Below, piece by piece: positions 20,220 through 29,373 of a stretch of 33,953 bases of DNA (positions are counted from its first letter, which is position 1; every line of letters begins with the position of its first letter). Source of the stretch: a virus; the IMG/VR virus record IMGVR_UViG_3300032268_000444, positions 1 through 33,953 of that record. One strand, 5' to 3'. The translations under genes and the position numbers were made by a program. The notes under the pieces are model-generated. The model did not search any database, was not told the DNA's origin, and was given only the letters and a program-made list of their open reading frames with translations.

Positions 20220-21964
20220 AGGCGGCCGAACAACTACTAAAACGCGAACGCGATCGATGGAACTTCGAGCCACCGCCGTCGGTTATCGAGTGGGCGGAAA
20301 AGAACATCCAGCTAGATAGCAGGATCACGGCTCGCCCAGGTCTTTACTCAACCAAGTACACACCCTACGTCGCGGGCGTGCTTGAGGCATTGGCGGATCC
20401 GGGCGTCCATACCGTTAGCCTTTGCTGGGGATCACAGACAGGCAAAACGCTGACGCTCGCCATCTGGCTGGCGTACAGAATCGCCAACGATCCAGCGCCG
20501 GCATTACTAGTAATGCCAAACGCAGATCTGGCCAGGAGCTACAGCGAAACCCGACTGACTCCGATCTTTGAAAAGTGCAAGCCAGTAAAGGCGCTGTTCC
20601 CATACGACAGCGACGATTTTAAAATCCTAGAGATGCAGTTTACCAGCATGACTCTCAGCCTGGTCGGATCGAATAGCCCGGCCAACATCAGCTCACGTCC
20701 GATCTGCATTGCGGTATTGGACGAGCTGGACAAGTTCGCGCCACCAACCGAACGCGAGGCGGCCGCCTATAATCTGGCGCTGGAACGCACAAAGGCTTTC
20801 CCAAACCGCAAGCACGTCCTGACTAGCACGCCGACGTTAAGCACAGGCGATATATGGCAGAACTATCAGGCAGGAACGCAGGAAACTTTCCACGTCCCTT
20901 GCCATGCTTGCGGTGAAATGCAGGCGATGGAGTTTGGGCAAGTGCGATGGGCAGACAGCGCACGCAATCCTGACGGTAAATGGGACTTACAGAAAGTGGG
21001 CGAGACGGCCGCCTACCATTGCACAAAGTGCAACGAGCCGTGGACTGAAGGTCACAGACGATCAGCCGTTGAACAGGGCAAGTGGGTGGCAGCAAATCCA
21101 AACGCAGAACGTGGCAGGCGAAGCATGCGACTACCAAGCTGGTATTCGCCGACCGTCACATTTGCCGACTGCGCCAAACAGTTCCTAACTCAAAAGCATT
21201 ATCTGCACGGCTTGCAAGGATTCGTGAACGGATGGAGTGCGATGCCGTGGGAGGATCAGTTTGATGATGATAAAACAATCGACATTCCCGCCGGCGCATT
21301 TGCGAAAAAGCAAGATTGGGAAACGGAACATATCAAACTGGCGGCCATAGACAGACAGATCGACGAGTACTGGTTTGTGGTAAGGGCATTCGCCAGGGAC
21401 GGAACGAGCCGACTAATCGACGAGGGCCGGGCGAGAACGATCGAGGACGTGGCACAACACCTGCACACGCTAGGCGTTCAACCTAAGCACACGGCGATGG
21501 ATAGCGGATACGAGACGCAAGACTCCTACCGAATCTGCGCCCGCTATAAGTGGACTGCATTAAAGGGCGAAGAGCGCCCAGCTTATTGGATCGAAACGCC
21601 CCGTGGGCGGATGAAGTCGGTACACTCGGCGGAACAACCCACTGACGCGGGCTGCATGCTTCTGCTACTCAGTTCGCCAGCCTGTCAGGATCTGCTGGCA
21701 TGGTTGCGACGAGGGCAGGGGCCACGCTGGGAAATTGCGCATGACGTAAGCCCAGACTATCGCGAGCACATGAGCAGCCACAAAAAGGTTCATCGGATTA
21801 ACCGCAAGACAGGGCGCGACCATTACGAATGGATACGGATCAAAAGCAGGCAGGATCACTTGTACGACTGTGAAACATACTTGGCTGGCTTTGCCGTGTA
21901 CGGAAAAGTGATTAGGCCGACCGCTTCACTGGATGAGGAATCGTTGACACCCGTGGCGACGTGA
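20216..21964 (+). CDS. terL: Terminase large subunit, GpA family, 582 aa
   Basis: Walker A WGSQTGKT (residues about 71-78), Walker B AVLDE near 166-170, a zinc-ribbon-like pair CHACG and CTKCN (about 230 and 270) and nuclease acidic residues in AAIDRQ, AMDSGY and HLYDCE mark the GpA family of packaging ATPase-nucleases. It pumps DNA into the prohead and cuts it. The family is associated with cos packaging in lambda, consistent with the inverted repeat ahead of the operon. Start GTG, in a 4-nt overlap. Confidence 0.92.
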   Translation: MKAAEQLLKRERDRWNFEPPPSVIEWAEKNIQLDSRITARPGLYSTKYTPYVAGVLEALADPGVHTVSLCWGSQTGKTLTLAIWLAYRIANDPAPALLVMPNADLARSYSETRLTPIFEKCKPVKALFPYDSDDFKILEMQFTSMTLSLVGSNSPANISSRPICIAVLDELDKFAPPTEREAAAYNLALERTKAFPNRKHVLTSTPTLSTGDIWQNYQAGTQETFHVPCHACGEMQAMEFGQVRWADSARNPDGKWDLQKVGETAAYHCTKCNEPWTEGHRRSAVEQGKWVAANPNAERGRRSMRLPSWYSPTVTFADCAKQFLTQKHYLHGLQGFVNGWSAMPWEDQFDDDKTIDIPAGAFAKKQDWETEHIKLAAIDRQIDEYWFVVRAFARDGTSRLIDEGRARTIEDVAQHLHTLGVQPKHTAMDSGYETQDSYRICARYKWTALKGEERPAYWIETPRGRMKSVHSAEQPTDAGCMLLLLSSPACQDLLAWLRRGQGPRWEIAHDVSPDYREHMSSHKKVHRINRKTGRDHYEWIRIKSRQDHLYDCETYLAGFAVYGKVIRPTASLDEESLTPVAT

Positions 21965-22257
21965 TGGCTATTTCCCGCAGACTTACGCGGGCAGTTGCGA
22001 CGAACTACCTGGCACAAGCCTCTGGGGTTACCGCAAGCGCCCTGACTAACCTTAGCACTGACCGCAACGCGGCAATGACAGGCGCAGCATCAGGCCGTGC
22101 TCTGGTTGGATCTTCAGCGGGCGGGCAGTCGGCCAGCTTTCAGATTGATCTTAAACCGACCGAACGGGTTGAGTTATTTCAGGCCGCAATCGATTACCTA
22201 AATGGCGTACAGGTCACACGCACCAGCGCTTCATTTTCTTACATTCTGGATAGCTGA
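21964..22257 (+). CDS. gpW-like head-tail joining protein, 97 aa
   Basis: It sits between the large terminase and portal, the gpW position in lambda. The end (FQIDLKPTERVELFQAAIDYLNG) fits a small alpha+beta joiner. ATG 21964 overlaps the upstream TGA by 1 nt (TGATG) and has TTGACAC 20 nt before it; GTG 21961 is an alternative. Confidence 0.65.
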   Translation: MAISRRLTRAVATNYLAQASGVTASALTNLSTDRNAAMTGAASGRALVGSSAGGQSASFQIDLKPTERVELFQAAIDYLNGVQVTRTSASFSYILDS

Positions 22258-22259
22258 TT

Positions 22260-24722
22260 ATGGCACAGAAACTTTCACTCGTGGCTCGGATGGGCGCAGG
22301 CATTAAAGCGTTTGGAGCTGGATTCGGTGCAGGCATCAGCACGTTCCAACCTTACGAAGGCGCAGGCTTTTCCCGTAAGCGCCCCGTCATCTATGGCGCC
22401 CATGCCCGCGATTCACGACTAGATCTAAACGAAGCGACACGAGTTGAGCTGCTAAAGCTCGCCCGGCACATGTACCGTAACGTCGGGCTGATTAAAGGGG
22501 CGGTGGATTCGATCGCCACCTATTCGATTGGCCCAGGACTCCGGCCGCAGTATCGCGGTGCAAATCAAGATTTTGGCAGATTGTGTGAGGAATACTGGCG
22601 CGATGTGGTAGTGCCATCGCCTGAAGTTACTGGGCGCATGACTTGGACAGACATACTGCTTGCACTATCGCGATCGATCGACGTGGATGGTGATGTATTC
22701 GTCATCATGACGGAAAAGGGTAAGCTGCAAATTGTCGAAGGTCATCGCGTTTGCGAGGGCGATGACTACGGAACTTCTGACGGAGTGTTCCTCGGCAAGC
22801 TTGGCGAGCCTACTGGATATTTAGTTCAGACTGGCGAGCTGTATCGCAAGCTGGGCGCAGATACCGTCATTCATTTAATGGAGCTCGAACGGCCCGATCA
22901 GATTCGCGGAGGATCCTCACTCGCTCGCGCATTGAATCACGTCCGCGATCTCAAAATGCTGGGCGAGTTTGAGAAGGATGCTTTGAAATTGCAGGGATCG
23001 ATTGCCGCAGTCATCACCACCGACCAAGGCGACGAGCTGGCAGGACAGGGTGGATTCTTTGGAACCGTGCAGGCTCAAGATACTGGCGAACCAACAATCG
23101 CCCGCGAGGAGATCACCAGCTCGGCAACCATCCCACGCCTTTCACCTGGCGAAAAGATTGAGATGATCGGGCCGAATAGACCGCACGCTGGCTTTGAGCC
23201 TTTCGCCAAGTTTCTGATTCGTGACGTGGCCATGGGCCTCGGCTTGCCGGTTGAATTTGTTTACGACCCAGCCAGCGTCGGCGGTGCAGGGATGCGGTTT
23301 ATTGTGGCAAAGGCACAGCGCAGATTTGAACAACGGCAACGCCTGCTTATCGACAGATTCTGCAACCGCGCATGGCGATACTTCATCGGCGGCGCGATTG
23401 CCAACGGCGACCTACCGGCCGTGGAGGACTACGCAAAAGTTACGTGGCAGACTCCGAAGTCGCTGACCGTGGACGCAGGGCGCGAGGCGATGCAGGCACG
23501 CGAGGACTACAAAGCAGGCCTATCCAGCTTGCAGGATTACTTTGGCGAACTTGGCCAAGATTGGGAAGAGCAAGTCAGGCAGATCGCAAAAGAGCGTGAG
23601 TTTGTCGCATCAATTGGAACAGTCGCACCCCAGACCGACGTGGCGGCCCCGGTGGAAGTAGTCAAAGAAGCACCCGCAATCGACGAACCCACGCCAGTTA
23701 ATCCTGAGAAAGATCCGAACGCTGGGCCAGATGCGGAACTAAGCGCAAAGGTTGAGCTAGATTTGCCAACACAAAACGCAGGCGAGACTGATGATAAGTT
23801 TATGGATCGCTGCATGGGTAATCCCACAATGGTGTCCGAGTTTCCAGAAAACGATCAAAGGGCAGCCGTGTGTGCCAGGCAGATGAAACTATCCGCCAAG
23901 CCACAGACAGAATCTTTCACCATGCGGGACGACCCAGACTACAAGCTCAGCGACAAAGAACTAGACATGATCGCGAGCGCAATCGGGCTTAAAAAAAAAG
24001 AGAAAACAGAATTAGCTAAACCTACGGCCGGCATGATTGCCGAAGCCAAGAAGGGGCTAGAGTGGCGTCGGGAATACAAACGCGGCGGGACTGAAGTGGG
24101 CGTGGCTAGGGCACGCGATATAATCAATAACGTAGACTTTCCAGACGAGACCATCGCCCGCATCAGCTCATACCTAGCTAGGCATGAAGTGGATAAAAAA
24201 GGCGAAGGGTTTAACCCTGGCGAACCGGGATTCCCATCGGCAGGCCGGATAGCTTGGGCGCTTTGGGGTGGCGATCCTGCCCAGAGCTGGGCAGCGGTAC
24301 AGATGCGCCGGATCGCCCGCGAGATGGCGGCACGGCCGGGGCCGAAGTCAGCCAGCCAAACACCCGCGCCAGCAAGTGAACGTAAGAAGGGCAGTGATAC
24401 GAACCCAGCCGGCACAGCCTCCACTAGGTCAAAGGCAGGGGATATTGAGATCAGCGAAGCCGTTGAAGAAACTTTAAAAAACAAAATAGCGGATTTTAAA
24501 AAGCGCCATCCTAATCGCAAAGCGCCCACCCTAGGGGCGCTCAAGAAAGTTTTTCGCAGGGGTGCTGGCGCTTTCTCAACCAGCTTCAGGCCAACGATCG
24601 GCGGGGGAAGGCCCAACAGCCGGACAGCCTGGGCGATTGCTAGGGTAAACAAATTCTTAAAGATGGCAGGCGGTGGCGAGGTAAAGAAAAGCTACCGCGA
24701 AGCTGACGGCGATCTGCTTTAA
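22260..24722 (+). CDS. Portal protein (lambda type) with long C-terminal extension, 820 aa
   Basis: Residues about 30-455 follow the lambda portal pattern (RHMYRNVGLIKGAVDSIATY, SRSIDVDGDVFV, DQIRGGSSLARA, GLPVEFVYDPASVGGAGMRFI and QRLLIDRFCNRAW). This forms the vertex ring through which DNA enters. The core ends near 455, and another 365 residues follow with three modules: AGETDDKFMDRCMG (507-544), AKKGLEWRREYKRGGTEVG to GRIAWALWGGDPAQSW (about 588-690), and KKVFRRGAGAFS to SRTAWAIARVNKFL (about 746-820). Such modules usually occur on other phage head proteins. No frameshift is needed. Confidence 0.88.
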   Translation: MAQKLSLVARMGAGIKAFGAGFGAGISTFQPYEGAGFSRKRPVIYGAHARDSRLDLNEATRVELLKLARHMYRNVGLIKGAVDSIATYSIGPGLRPQYRGANQDFGRLCEEYWRDVVVPSPEVTGRMTWTDILLALSRSIDVDGDVFVIMTEKGKLQIVEGHRVCEGDDYGTSDGVFLGKLGEPTGYLVQTGELYRKLGADTVIHLMELERPDQIRGGSSLARALNHVRDLKMLGEFEKDALKLQGSIAAVITTDQGDELAGQGGFFGTVQAQDTGEPTIAREEITSSATIPRLSPGEKIEMIGPNRPHAGFEPFAKFLIRDVAMGLGLPVEFVYDPASVGGAGMRFIVAKAQRRFEQRQRLLIDRFCNRAWRYFIGGAIANGDLPAVEDYAKVTWQTPKSLTVDAGREAMQAREDYKAGLSSLQDYFGELGQDWEEQVRQIAKEREFVASIGTVAPQTDVAAPVEVVKEAPAIDEPTPVNPEKDPNAGPDAELSAKVELDLPTQNAGETDDKFMDRCMGNPTMVSEFPENDQRAAVCARQMKLSAKPQTESFTMRDDPDYKLSDKELDMIASAIGLKKKEKTELAKPTAGMIAEAKKGLEWRREYKRGGTEVGVARARDIINNVDFPDETIARISSYLARHEVDKKGEGFNPGEPGFPSAGRIAWALWGGDPAQSWAAVQMRRIAREMAARPGPKSASQTPAPASERKKGSDTNPAGTASTRSKAGDIEISEAVEETLKNKIADFKKRHPNRKAPTLGALKKVFRRGAGAFSTSFRPTIGGGRPNSRTAWAIARVNKFLKMAGGGEVKKSYREADGDLL

Positions 24723-24745
24723 AGTTGACGTTTGCTCTGGCCTAT

Positions 24746-25645
24746 ATGGCCAACAAATTAAACGGCGTTTCTATTTTAACGGTTGGAGAGGCTAGGGGCC
24801 ACAACCTCAAGATCGACCAAACCTCCCTCGAGCAAGCGCTCAAAGTGGCGCAAAGCATGAAGCGGATCAAAGTGACCATGGGCCACGGCGCACCCGTCAC
24901 TGGCATCCTTGGTTACATAGATAATTTTTCAATCAAAGGCGACCGCCTATTGGGCGATCTAAACCTCTTTAACACTAACGAGGCGCAGTTTGTCGAGCAG
25001 TTGGCCCAAGTGTTGCCCGAAGGCTTTGGCATCTCCCTTACCTTTAGCGGCGTGCCTGAGATTATGGGGTCGGAACGCTTTGCCCGGGTGACTGAAATCT
25101 ATGACTGCTCAATCGTTTCTGAGCCAGCCGCCAATCCCGCAGGGATGTTTTCTGCCTTCTCAGCAGTTGACATGAAAAAACTGCAAATGAACGAAGCACC
25201 TGTCGAAGTAAAAAAAGAGCTGAGCGAGCCTGCCGTCGTGGCAGTTCCCGCACCCGAAGCTCCTGCCGTTGAAACTCCCGCCGTCGTCGAAGCACCGAAA
25301 GCCGAACTGGCTGAAATGCCCGAAGAGAAAAAGGACGAGCAGAAGATGGCCGAGCCTACTCTGACCGACATCGCGGGCATGTTGACCAAACTAATCGGCA
25401 TGCTGACTCCCAAGATCGAAGAGGACGAAGATAACGAGGAGATGGGTTACAAAAAAGAAGAAATGTCCAAGGCCGATGACAAAACCGTGACCACTTTGGA
25501 AAAAGCCAAGGCCGACGCTGCTGGCGCAGTGGCGGTTCCCGCTGAATCGAGCCAACCGCTCGGCCGGGCAGAAATCCTCAATCAATTCAACGCGGAAAAG
25601 AACCCGACCCGTCGGTCGGAACTGCTCCGCAAACTCGGACTGTAA
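24746..25645 (+). CDS. Putative prohead protease/scaffold, 299 aa
   Basis: It lies between portal and major capsid. Residues about 45-145 show a herpesvirus-like/prohead-protease pattern: VTMGHGAPVTGILG (His), GISLTFSG (Ser) and YDCSIVSEPAANP. From about 160 the chain is Ala/Pro/Glu-rich linker and coiled coil (EKKDEQKMAEPTLTDIAGML), typical of scaffold parts, ending with a short structured NPTRRSELLRKL. ATG 24746 is preferred, with TTGACG 21 nt before; TTG 24725 is an alternative. Catalytic residues are proposals. Confidence 0.6.
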   Translation: MANKLNGVSILTVGEARGHNLKIDQTSLEQALKVAQSMKRIKVTMGHGAPVTGILGYIDNFSIKGDRLLGDLNLFNTNEAQFVEQLAQVLPEGFGISLTFSGVPEIMGSERFARVTEIYDCSIVSEPAANPAGMFSAFSAVDMKKLQMNEAPVEVKKELSEPAVVAVPAPEAPAVETPAVVEAPKAELAEMPEEKKDEQKMAEPTLTDIAGMLTKLIGMLTPKIEEDEDNEEMGYKKEEMSKADDKTVTTLEKAKADAAGAVAVPAESSQPLGRAEILNQFNAEKNPTRRSELLRKLGL

Positions 25646-25670
25646 TCCAGTCCACTAGGAGAACACTACA

Positions 25671-26561
25671 ATGGCCAACACAATCGGAACAACGAATGCG
25701 AACGTAATCGCACAGAGGGCGCTCGAGATCCTCGTGGCGGATTATTCGTTCCTTCGGAATTCAGTTTCAGATTTTTCTTCTGAAGCTGCTAAATACAACG
25801 CCTCGATCTTCACCCACCGCATCTCTGCGACGACTGCCCAGGACTATTCCCAGGCTAACGGTTACGTAGCGACTGCGACAACCCAGACGGACGTGCAGAT
25901 CACTCTCAACAAGTTCAAGCACGTTACCTACTCTGTGGACGATCAAGAGCGCACCAGCTCCAACATCAACCTCATCGAGCGTTTCGCCGGCGCAGCCGCG
26001 CACGCCCTCGGGTTGCAGATGGTTGGGGATCTGTTGGCTCTCGTGACTTCCTCCACCTTCACCAATGCGTTGACGGTTGCTTCCAGCGCCTTCTCCTACC
26101 GTTCGGTAGTGTCGGCCGGAATCACCCTCAACAGCAGCAACGTACCAGTCAACGGCCGGTACGCTGTTCTTAACCCTAGCTTCTACGGCGCACTCTTGAA
26201 TGATACGACCGTCGTGGCCAATCCTCAGATCACTGGCGACCTCGTTCGCACGGCTGGGATCGGAAACGTGGCTGGATTCAACATCTCGGCCTACAGCGCA
26301 ATCCCAAGCAACAGCATCACGCTCGGCGGTTTCTTCGCCCAGCAGGAAGCCTTGTTGATCGCGGCCCGCGTTCCTGAAGTTCCGACCGGTGTTCCCATCC
26401 CAGGGGACATCTCGATTGTGACGGAACCCCGCACAGGACTTTCCGTCCAAGTGCGCGAGGCGTATTCCGTCCAAACGGGACAGCTCAGCAGAACCTACGC
26501 GCTTATTTACGGCGTGAAAGCCGGAGAACCCGCGAGCTTGGTTCGTATCAACGGTAGCTAA
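25671..26561 (+). CDS. Major capsid protein, 296 aa
   Basis: Strong AGGAG ribosome binding site at 25657-25661 and a position after portal and protease. The protein has the composition of an HK97-fold shell protein: alternating beta strands, an E-loop-like region near residues 50-90, and a segment PVNGRYAVLNPSFYGAL like the coat-protein pattern of P22-related phages. The mature N-terminus may be trimmed by the protease. A hairpin terminator follows it, as often seen after abundant structural genes. Confidence 0.85.
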   Translation: MANTIGTTNANVIAQRALEILVADYSFLRNSVSDFSSEAAKYNASIFTHRISATTAQDYSQANGYVATATTQTDVQITLNKFKHVTYSVDDQERTSSNINLIERFAGAAAHALGLQMVGDLLALVTSSTFTNALTVASSAFSYRSVVSAGITLNSSNVPVNGRYAVLNPSFYGALLNDTTVVANPQITGDLVRTAGIGNVAGFNISAYSAIPSNSITLGGFFAQQEALLIAARVPEVPTGVPIPGDISIVTEPRTGLSVQVREAYSVQTGQLSRTYALIYGVKAGEPASLVRINGS

Positions 26562-26572
26562 TTCACTCGGGG

Positions 26573-26604
26573 AGGGCGGTGGGCTGAAAGGCTCACCGCC
26601 CTTT
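26573..26604 (+). terminator. Hairpin terminator after the major capsid gene
   Basis: AGGGCGGTGGGC (26573-26584) pairs with GGCTCACCGCCCT (26590-26602) over 12 pairs, one of them G-U, with a six-base loop, followed by TTT. The U-tract is short, so partial termination is likely; it would keep capsid mRNA above that of the following genes. Confidence 0.65.
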
Positions 26605-26624
26605 CCACTTTAAGAAATCCTAAC

Positions 26625-26924
26625 ATGTCTGAATTTACAGAGTGCCTAAAGGAAAGTCTGGCCGCTCTATACGATCAAACCGGCACGGCCGCCACTATCG
26701 GTTCCACTAGCGTTACTGGCATTCTCTCGACAATCACCCGCAAAGAAAGCGTGGAGCTGGGCGGGTTTGATCTGGATCTTAACTCCACCTTTACCATCGA
26801 CGTGGCTAACTTGGCAACGGCTCCCACGATTGGATCGATTCTGCTGGCCAACTCCGTCAGCTATCGGGTGGCGTCGATTGATACTTCTATCGGTAGTTAC
26901 GTGCTTGGGTTGCGAGAGGTTTAA
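26625..26924 (+). CDS. Head-tail connector (gpFII-like), 99 aa
   Basis: A short beta-rich protein downstream of the capsid gene, in the position and size of the lambda FII-type joiner. The pattern ALYDQTGTAATIGSTSVTG to YVLGLREV reads as a small beta barrel. A conserved GAAATCCTAA lies directly before its ATG. The island of enzymes begins right after it. Confidence 0.6.
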   Translation: MSEFTECLKESLAALYDQTGTAATIGSTSVTGILSTITRKESVELGGFDLDLNSTFTIDVANLATAPTIGSILLANSVSYRVASIDTSIGSYVLGLREV

Positions 26925-26926
26925 CC

Positions 26927-28612
26927 GTGGCCACTCGAAATCCTAAAATCTCCATCTACGCTATCGCCGGGCACGAGGCGCAATTCATGGAGCGCTTTGT
27001 AACGGCATTTTTACCATATTGCGATGAGCTGGTAATTTGCATGGCTCAAGGCGCAAAGCCTGACGACGGCACGCGGGCGATCGCTGAAAAGTCAGGGGCT
27101 AAGATAGTTGAATATAAAAATGCACCCGCAGGGGCGAGCTGGCCGCACGTCGATAACTTTGCCGCCGCCCGCAACACCGCGCTAGATGCCTGCACTGGCG
27201 ACTATGCGGTCTGGGTCGATTGCGATGACTTGCCACATAAAGACCTCAAAAACGCTTTTAAAAGGGGCGTAGAAGCGTTTGAGCAGAATCCCAAGCTCGG
27301 CATCTACGCGGGCGTCTATGACGTTATAAACGCCAAATTAAGGCCAGTACGTGAGCGCATGGTGCGGCGTATAGACGGCGTATGGTCTGGGAGGTGGAAC
27401 TACGCCGTCCATGAGGCGCTGTTGCCCAATGCTGGGCTAGAATCTGTGGGTGAGCAGGCGGTATGGGTAGAGCATCACCCAGGCGGATATAAGCCAAACA
27501 GCGCCGATCGTAATCTCCGCATCCTTCAAGGCCAGTTAAGCGAGGCGGGCAAGTATGCGTACTACTACCAGCAGGAACTTTTCCTAGGAAATAGGCGGGT
27601 TGAATCGGAACCATGGTCACACGTTGCGGCCGTCTGGCCGGGGCAGGAGGCAACGCTGGCTTACGAAGCCGCCTGCAATCAGGCCACGGCTACGCAGGAT
27701 CGCACCGTCAGGATCGGCCTATATCAAAAGGCCCATCAGATGAATCCTGGGCGAAGGGAAGCGATTTACTTTTTAGCCAGGGAAGAGGCCAGCGTGGGTG
27801 CGTGGTTACAGGCTTATCACTTGCTGAAATCGGCCATGGTACAGCCCGATCCGGGCGTAAAGATCTGGAACGCCCAGCGCACCATTTACGACTTTGAGTG
27901 CATTGATCTGTACCTAGCGGCCTGCAAAGCCGTGGGCGATACGGGTGAGGCAGAAAAGATTGAAAAGATGTGGCGGGCACAGAAGCCGGTGAAGATTAGC
28001 GTCTGCCACGCCACGCGAGGCCGCCCCCAAGAGGCCATTAACGCCCGTATCTTGTGGATGAAAAAGGCGGCAGATCCAGCGTCAGTTGAGTGGATTTACT
28101 CAGTCGACGATGACGATCCTAAAGCCGACATGCTGAAAAATTGGGGAATCGTAAAGGGTAAGGGCGGGTGTATTGCCGCATGGAACAGAGCGGCCGAGGT
28201 GGCCCGTGGTGAAATTATCATTCAAGGCTCCGACGATTGGGATCCTCCACTGCACTGGGATAAGATAATCAGCGACAGGATTGGCGATACCAGCAAGCCC
28301 AAGGTGCTGGCTATATCCGACGGCCATCGCAAAGACGATCTGCTGTGTATGGCAATCCTCACCAAAGCACGTCTGCAAGATCAGGGCGCAATGTTTGCCG
28401 CTGAATATGACGCATGCTCAGGAATTTTCAGCGATAACGAATTTTCCAAGAGAGCTGCATACGACGGCGTGATCATTCCTGCTAAGGACATCGTATTCAC
28501 TCACAATAATCCGCTATTCACGGGCGCAGCGCAGGATGCGGAATTTAAACGCCACAACGCCAAGGAGAACTACGAGCTGGGCGAAAAGATATTTAAGGAG
28601 CGGAACCCGTGA
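26927..28612 (+). CDS. Double-domain GT2 glycosyltransferase, 561 aa
   Basis: Residues about 5-200 form a GT-A domain with an acidic motif VWVDCDD (Asp98, Asp100, Asp101). Residues about 250-345 look TPR-like (IGLYQKAHQMNPGRREAIYFL). Residues about 350-545 form a second GT-A-like domain with YSVDDDDP (about 394) and QGSDDWDP (about 435). A soluble enzyme transferring sugar, possibly to host surface or phage structure, is likely. The start is GTG 26927, 3 nt after the connector gene. It ends in a GTGA overlap with the next gene, so it is expressed with the tail genes. Confidence 0.75.
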   Translation: MATRNPKISIYAIAGHEAQFMERFVTAFLPYCDELVICMAQGAKPDDGTRAIAEKSGAKIVEYKNAPAGASWPHVDNFAAARNTALDACTGDYAVWVDCDDLPHKDLKNAFKRGVEAFEQNPKLGIYAGVYDVINAKLRPVRERMVRRIDGVWSGRWNYAVHEALLPNAGLESVGEQAVWVEHHPGGYKPNSADRNLRILQGQLSEAGKYAYYYQQELFLGNRRVESEPWSHVAAVWPGQEATLAYEAACNQATATQDRTVRIGLYQKAHQMNPGRREAIYFLAREEASVGAWLQAYHLLKSAMVQPDPGVKIWNAQRTIYDFECIDLYLAACKAVGDTGEAEKIEKMWRAQKPVKISVCHATRGRPQEAINARILWMKKAADPASVEWIYSVDDDDPKADMLKNWGIVKGKGGCIAAWNRAAEVARGEIIIQGSDDWDPPLHWDKIISDRIGDTSKPKVLAISDGHRKDDLLCMAILTKARLQDQGAMFAAEYDACSGIFSDNEFSKRAAYDGVIIPAKDIVFTHNNPLFTGAAQDAEFKRHNAKENYELGEKIFKERNP

Positions 28613-29373
28613 TTCACACGCACAACGCACTGCGTTTGGGCGACAATTTGGTGCAGTTAAACTTTCTACGTCGGCTATGCCTGCAAAATCCAGATCTTGA
28701 GATCACGCACTATTATAACCCTGGGCTGTGTAGGTTTGAGGAAATTGATGCATTGCGAAGCGACATGTCTTTACGCCTACACATTAGGCCCATCGATCAA
28801 GCGCCGGCCAATAGCATTGATTCTTGGCGTAATGCAGGCGGATATTGGGAGAGTCACCCAGATAAATTAAACTTTGCCAAATTTCATCTATGTTGGTTTG
28901 AGGAACTGGCCAGCAGGATGTGCGTAAAGAATCCGATCGGGAAAGTCGATGACCTCCTGTTTGACTATCCGGCCTTAGATTCTTTCATTCCGATGGCGCC
29001 AGATTGCGACATTGTCGTGATAAATTCGCCAGGGTTGTCTGGTCAATTTACAAACTTTAACCCCGACGATTTTCGCAACCTAGTATCTAAGCTAGTTAGC
29101 AAGGGTCATCGTGTAATTAGCACAGTCGCTACTGGATTATGCCCGGCATTTGATGGCAAGAATGTGACCTGGATAGGGGCAACGGCTGCCAAGGCAAAAG
29201 CTGTTATCGGAACATCCACCGGTCCGAGCTGGCCGTGCCTTAACGTTCATAACAAAAATGCCTTTCACCTGCTTTGTGGAGATACCGAAAACGTGATTCT
29301 TACTGAGCGCGGGCAGATGGCGAGAAGCGCATATCATGCAATTCATATACTAGAAAATGAGGGAATATTGTGA
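28609..29373 (+). CDS. GT-B-like glycosyltransferase (GT9/heptosyltransferase-like), 254 aa
   Basis: The N-terminus (ALRLGDNLVQLNFLRRLCLQ) matches the GDNL loop of GT9 enzymes. The C-terminal half has DIVVINSPGLSGQ, then AVIGTSTGPSWPCLNVHNK, like the sugar-nucleotide site with a GPSH/GPSW turn near the end. It is shorter than typical heptosyltransferases (about 320-350 aa), so a minimal version or a nucleotide-sugar-binding relative is possible. GTG start with AAGGAG before it and 4-nt overlaps on both sides. Confidence 0.6.
   Translation: MIHTHNALRLGDNLVQLNFLRRLCLQNPDLEITHYYNPGLCRFEEIDALRSDMSLRLHIRPIDQAPANSIDSWRNAGGYWESHPDKLNFAKFHLCWFEELASRMCVKNPIGKVDDLLFDYPALDSFIPMAPDCDIVVINSPGLSGQFTNFNPDDFRNLVSKLVSKGHRVISTVATGLCPAFDGKNVTWIGATAAKAKAVIGTSTGPSWPCLNVHNKNAFHLLCGDTENVILTERGQMARSAYHAIHILENEGIL

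Noticed and set aside
23939-24652. 237-codon open frame on the - strand
   Set aside because: It lies wholly within the portal gene, antisense, with low-complexity composition and no start signals; a shadow of the + strand coding bias.
24725-24751. TTGACG...TATATG read as a sigma-70 promoter
   Set aside because: The spacing is only 12 bp, and the site overlaps the putative start region of the protease/scaffold gene.
25767-26474. 235-codon open frame on the - strand
   Set aside because: Antisense to the major capsid gene, which has a strong ribosome binding site and clear structural-protein features; the reverse frame has no protein-like motifs.
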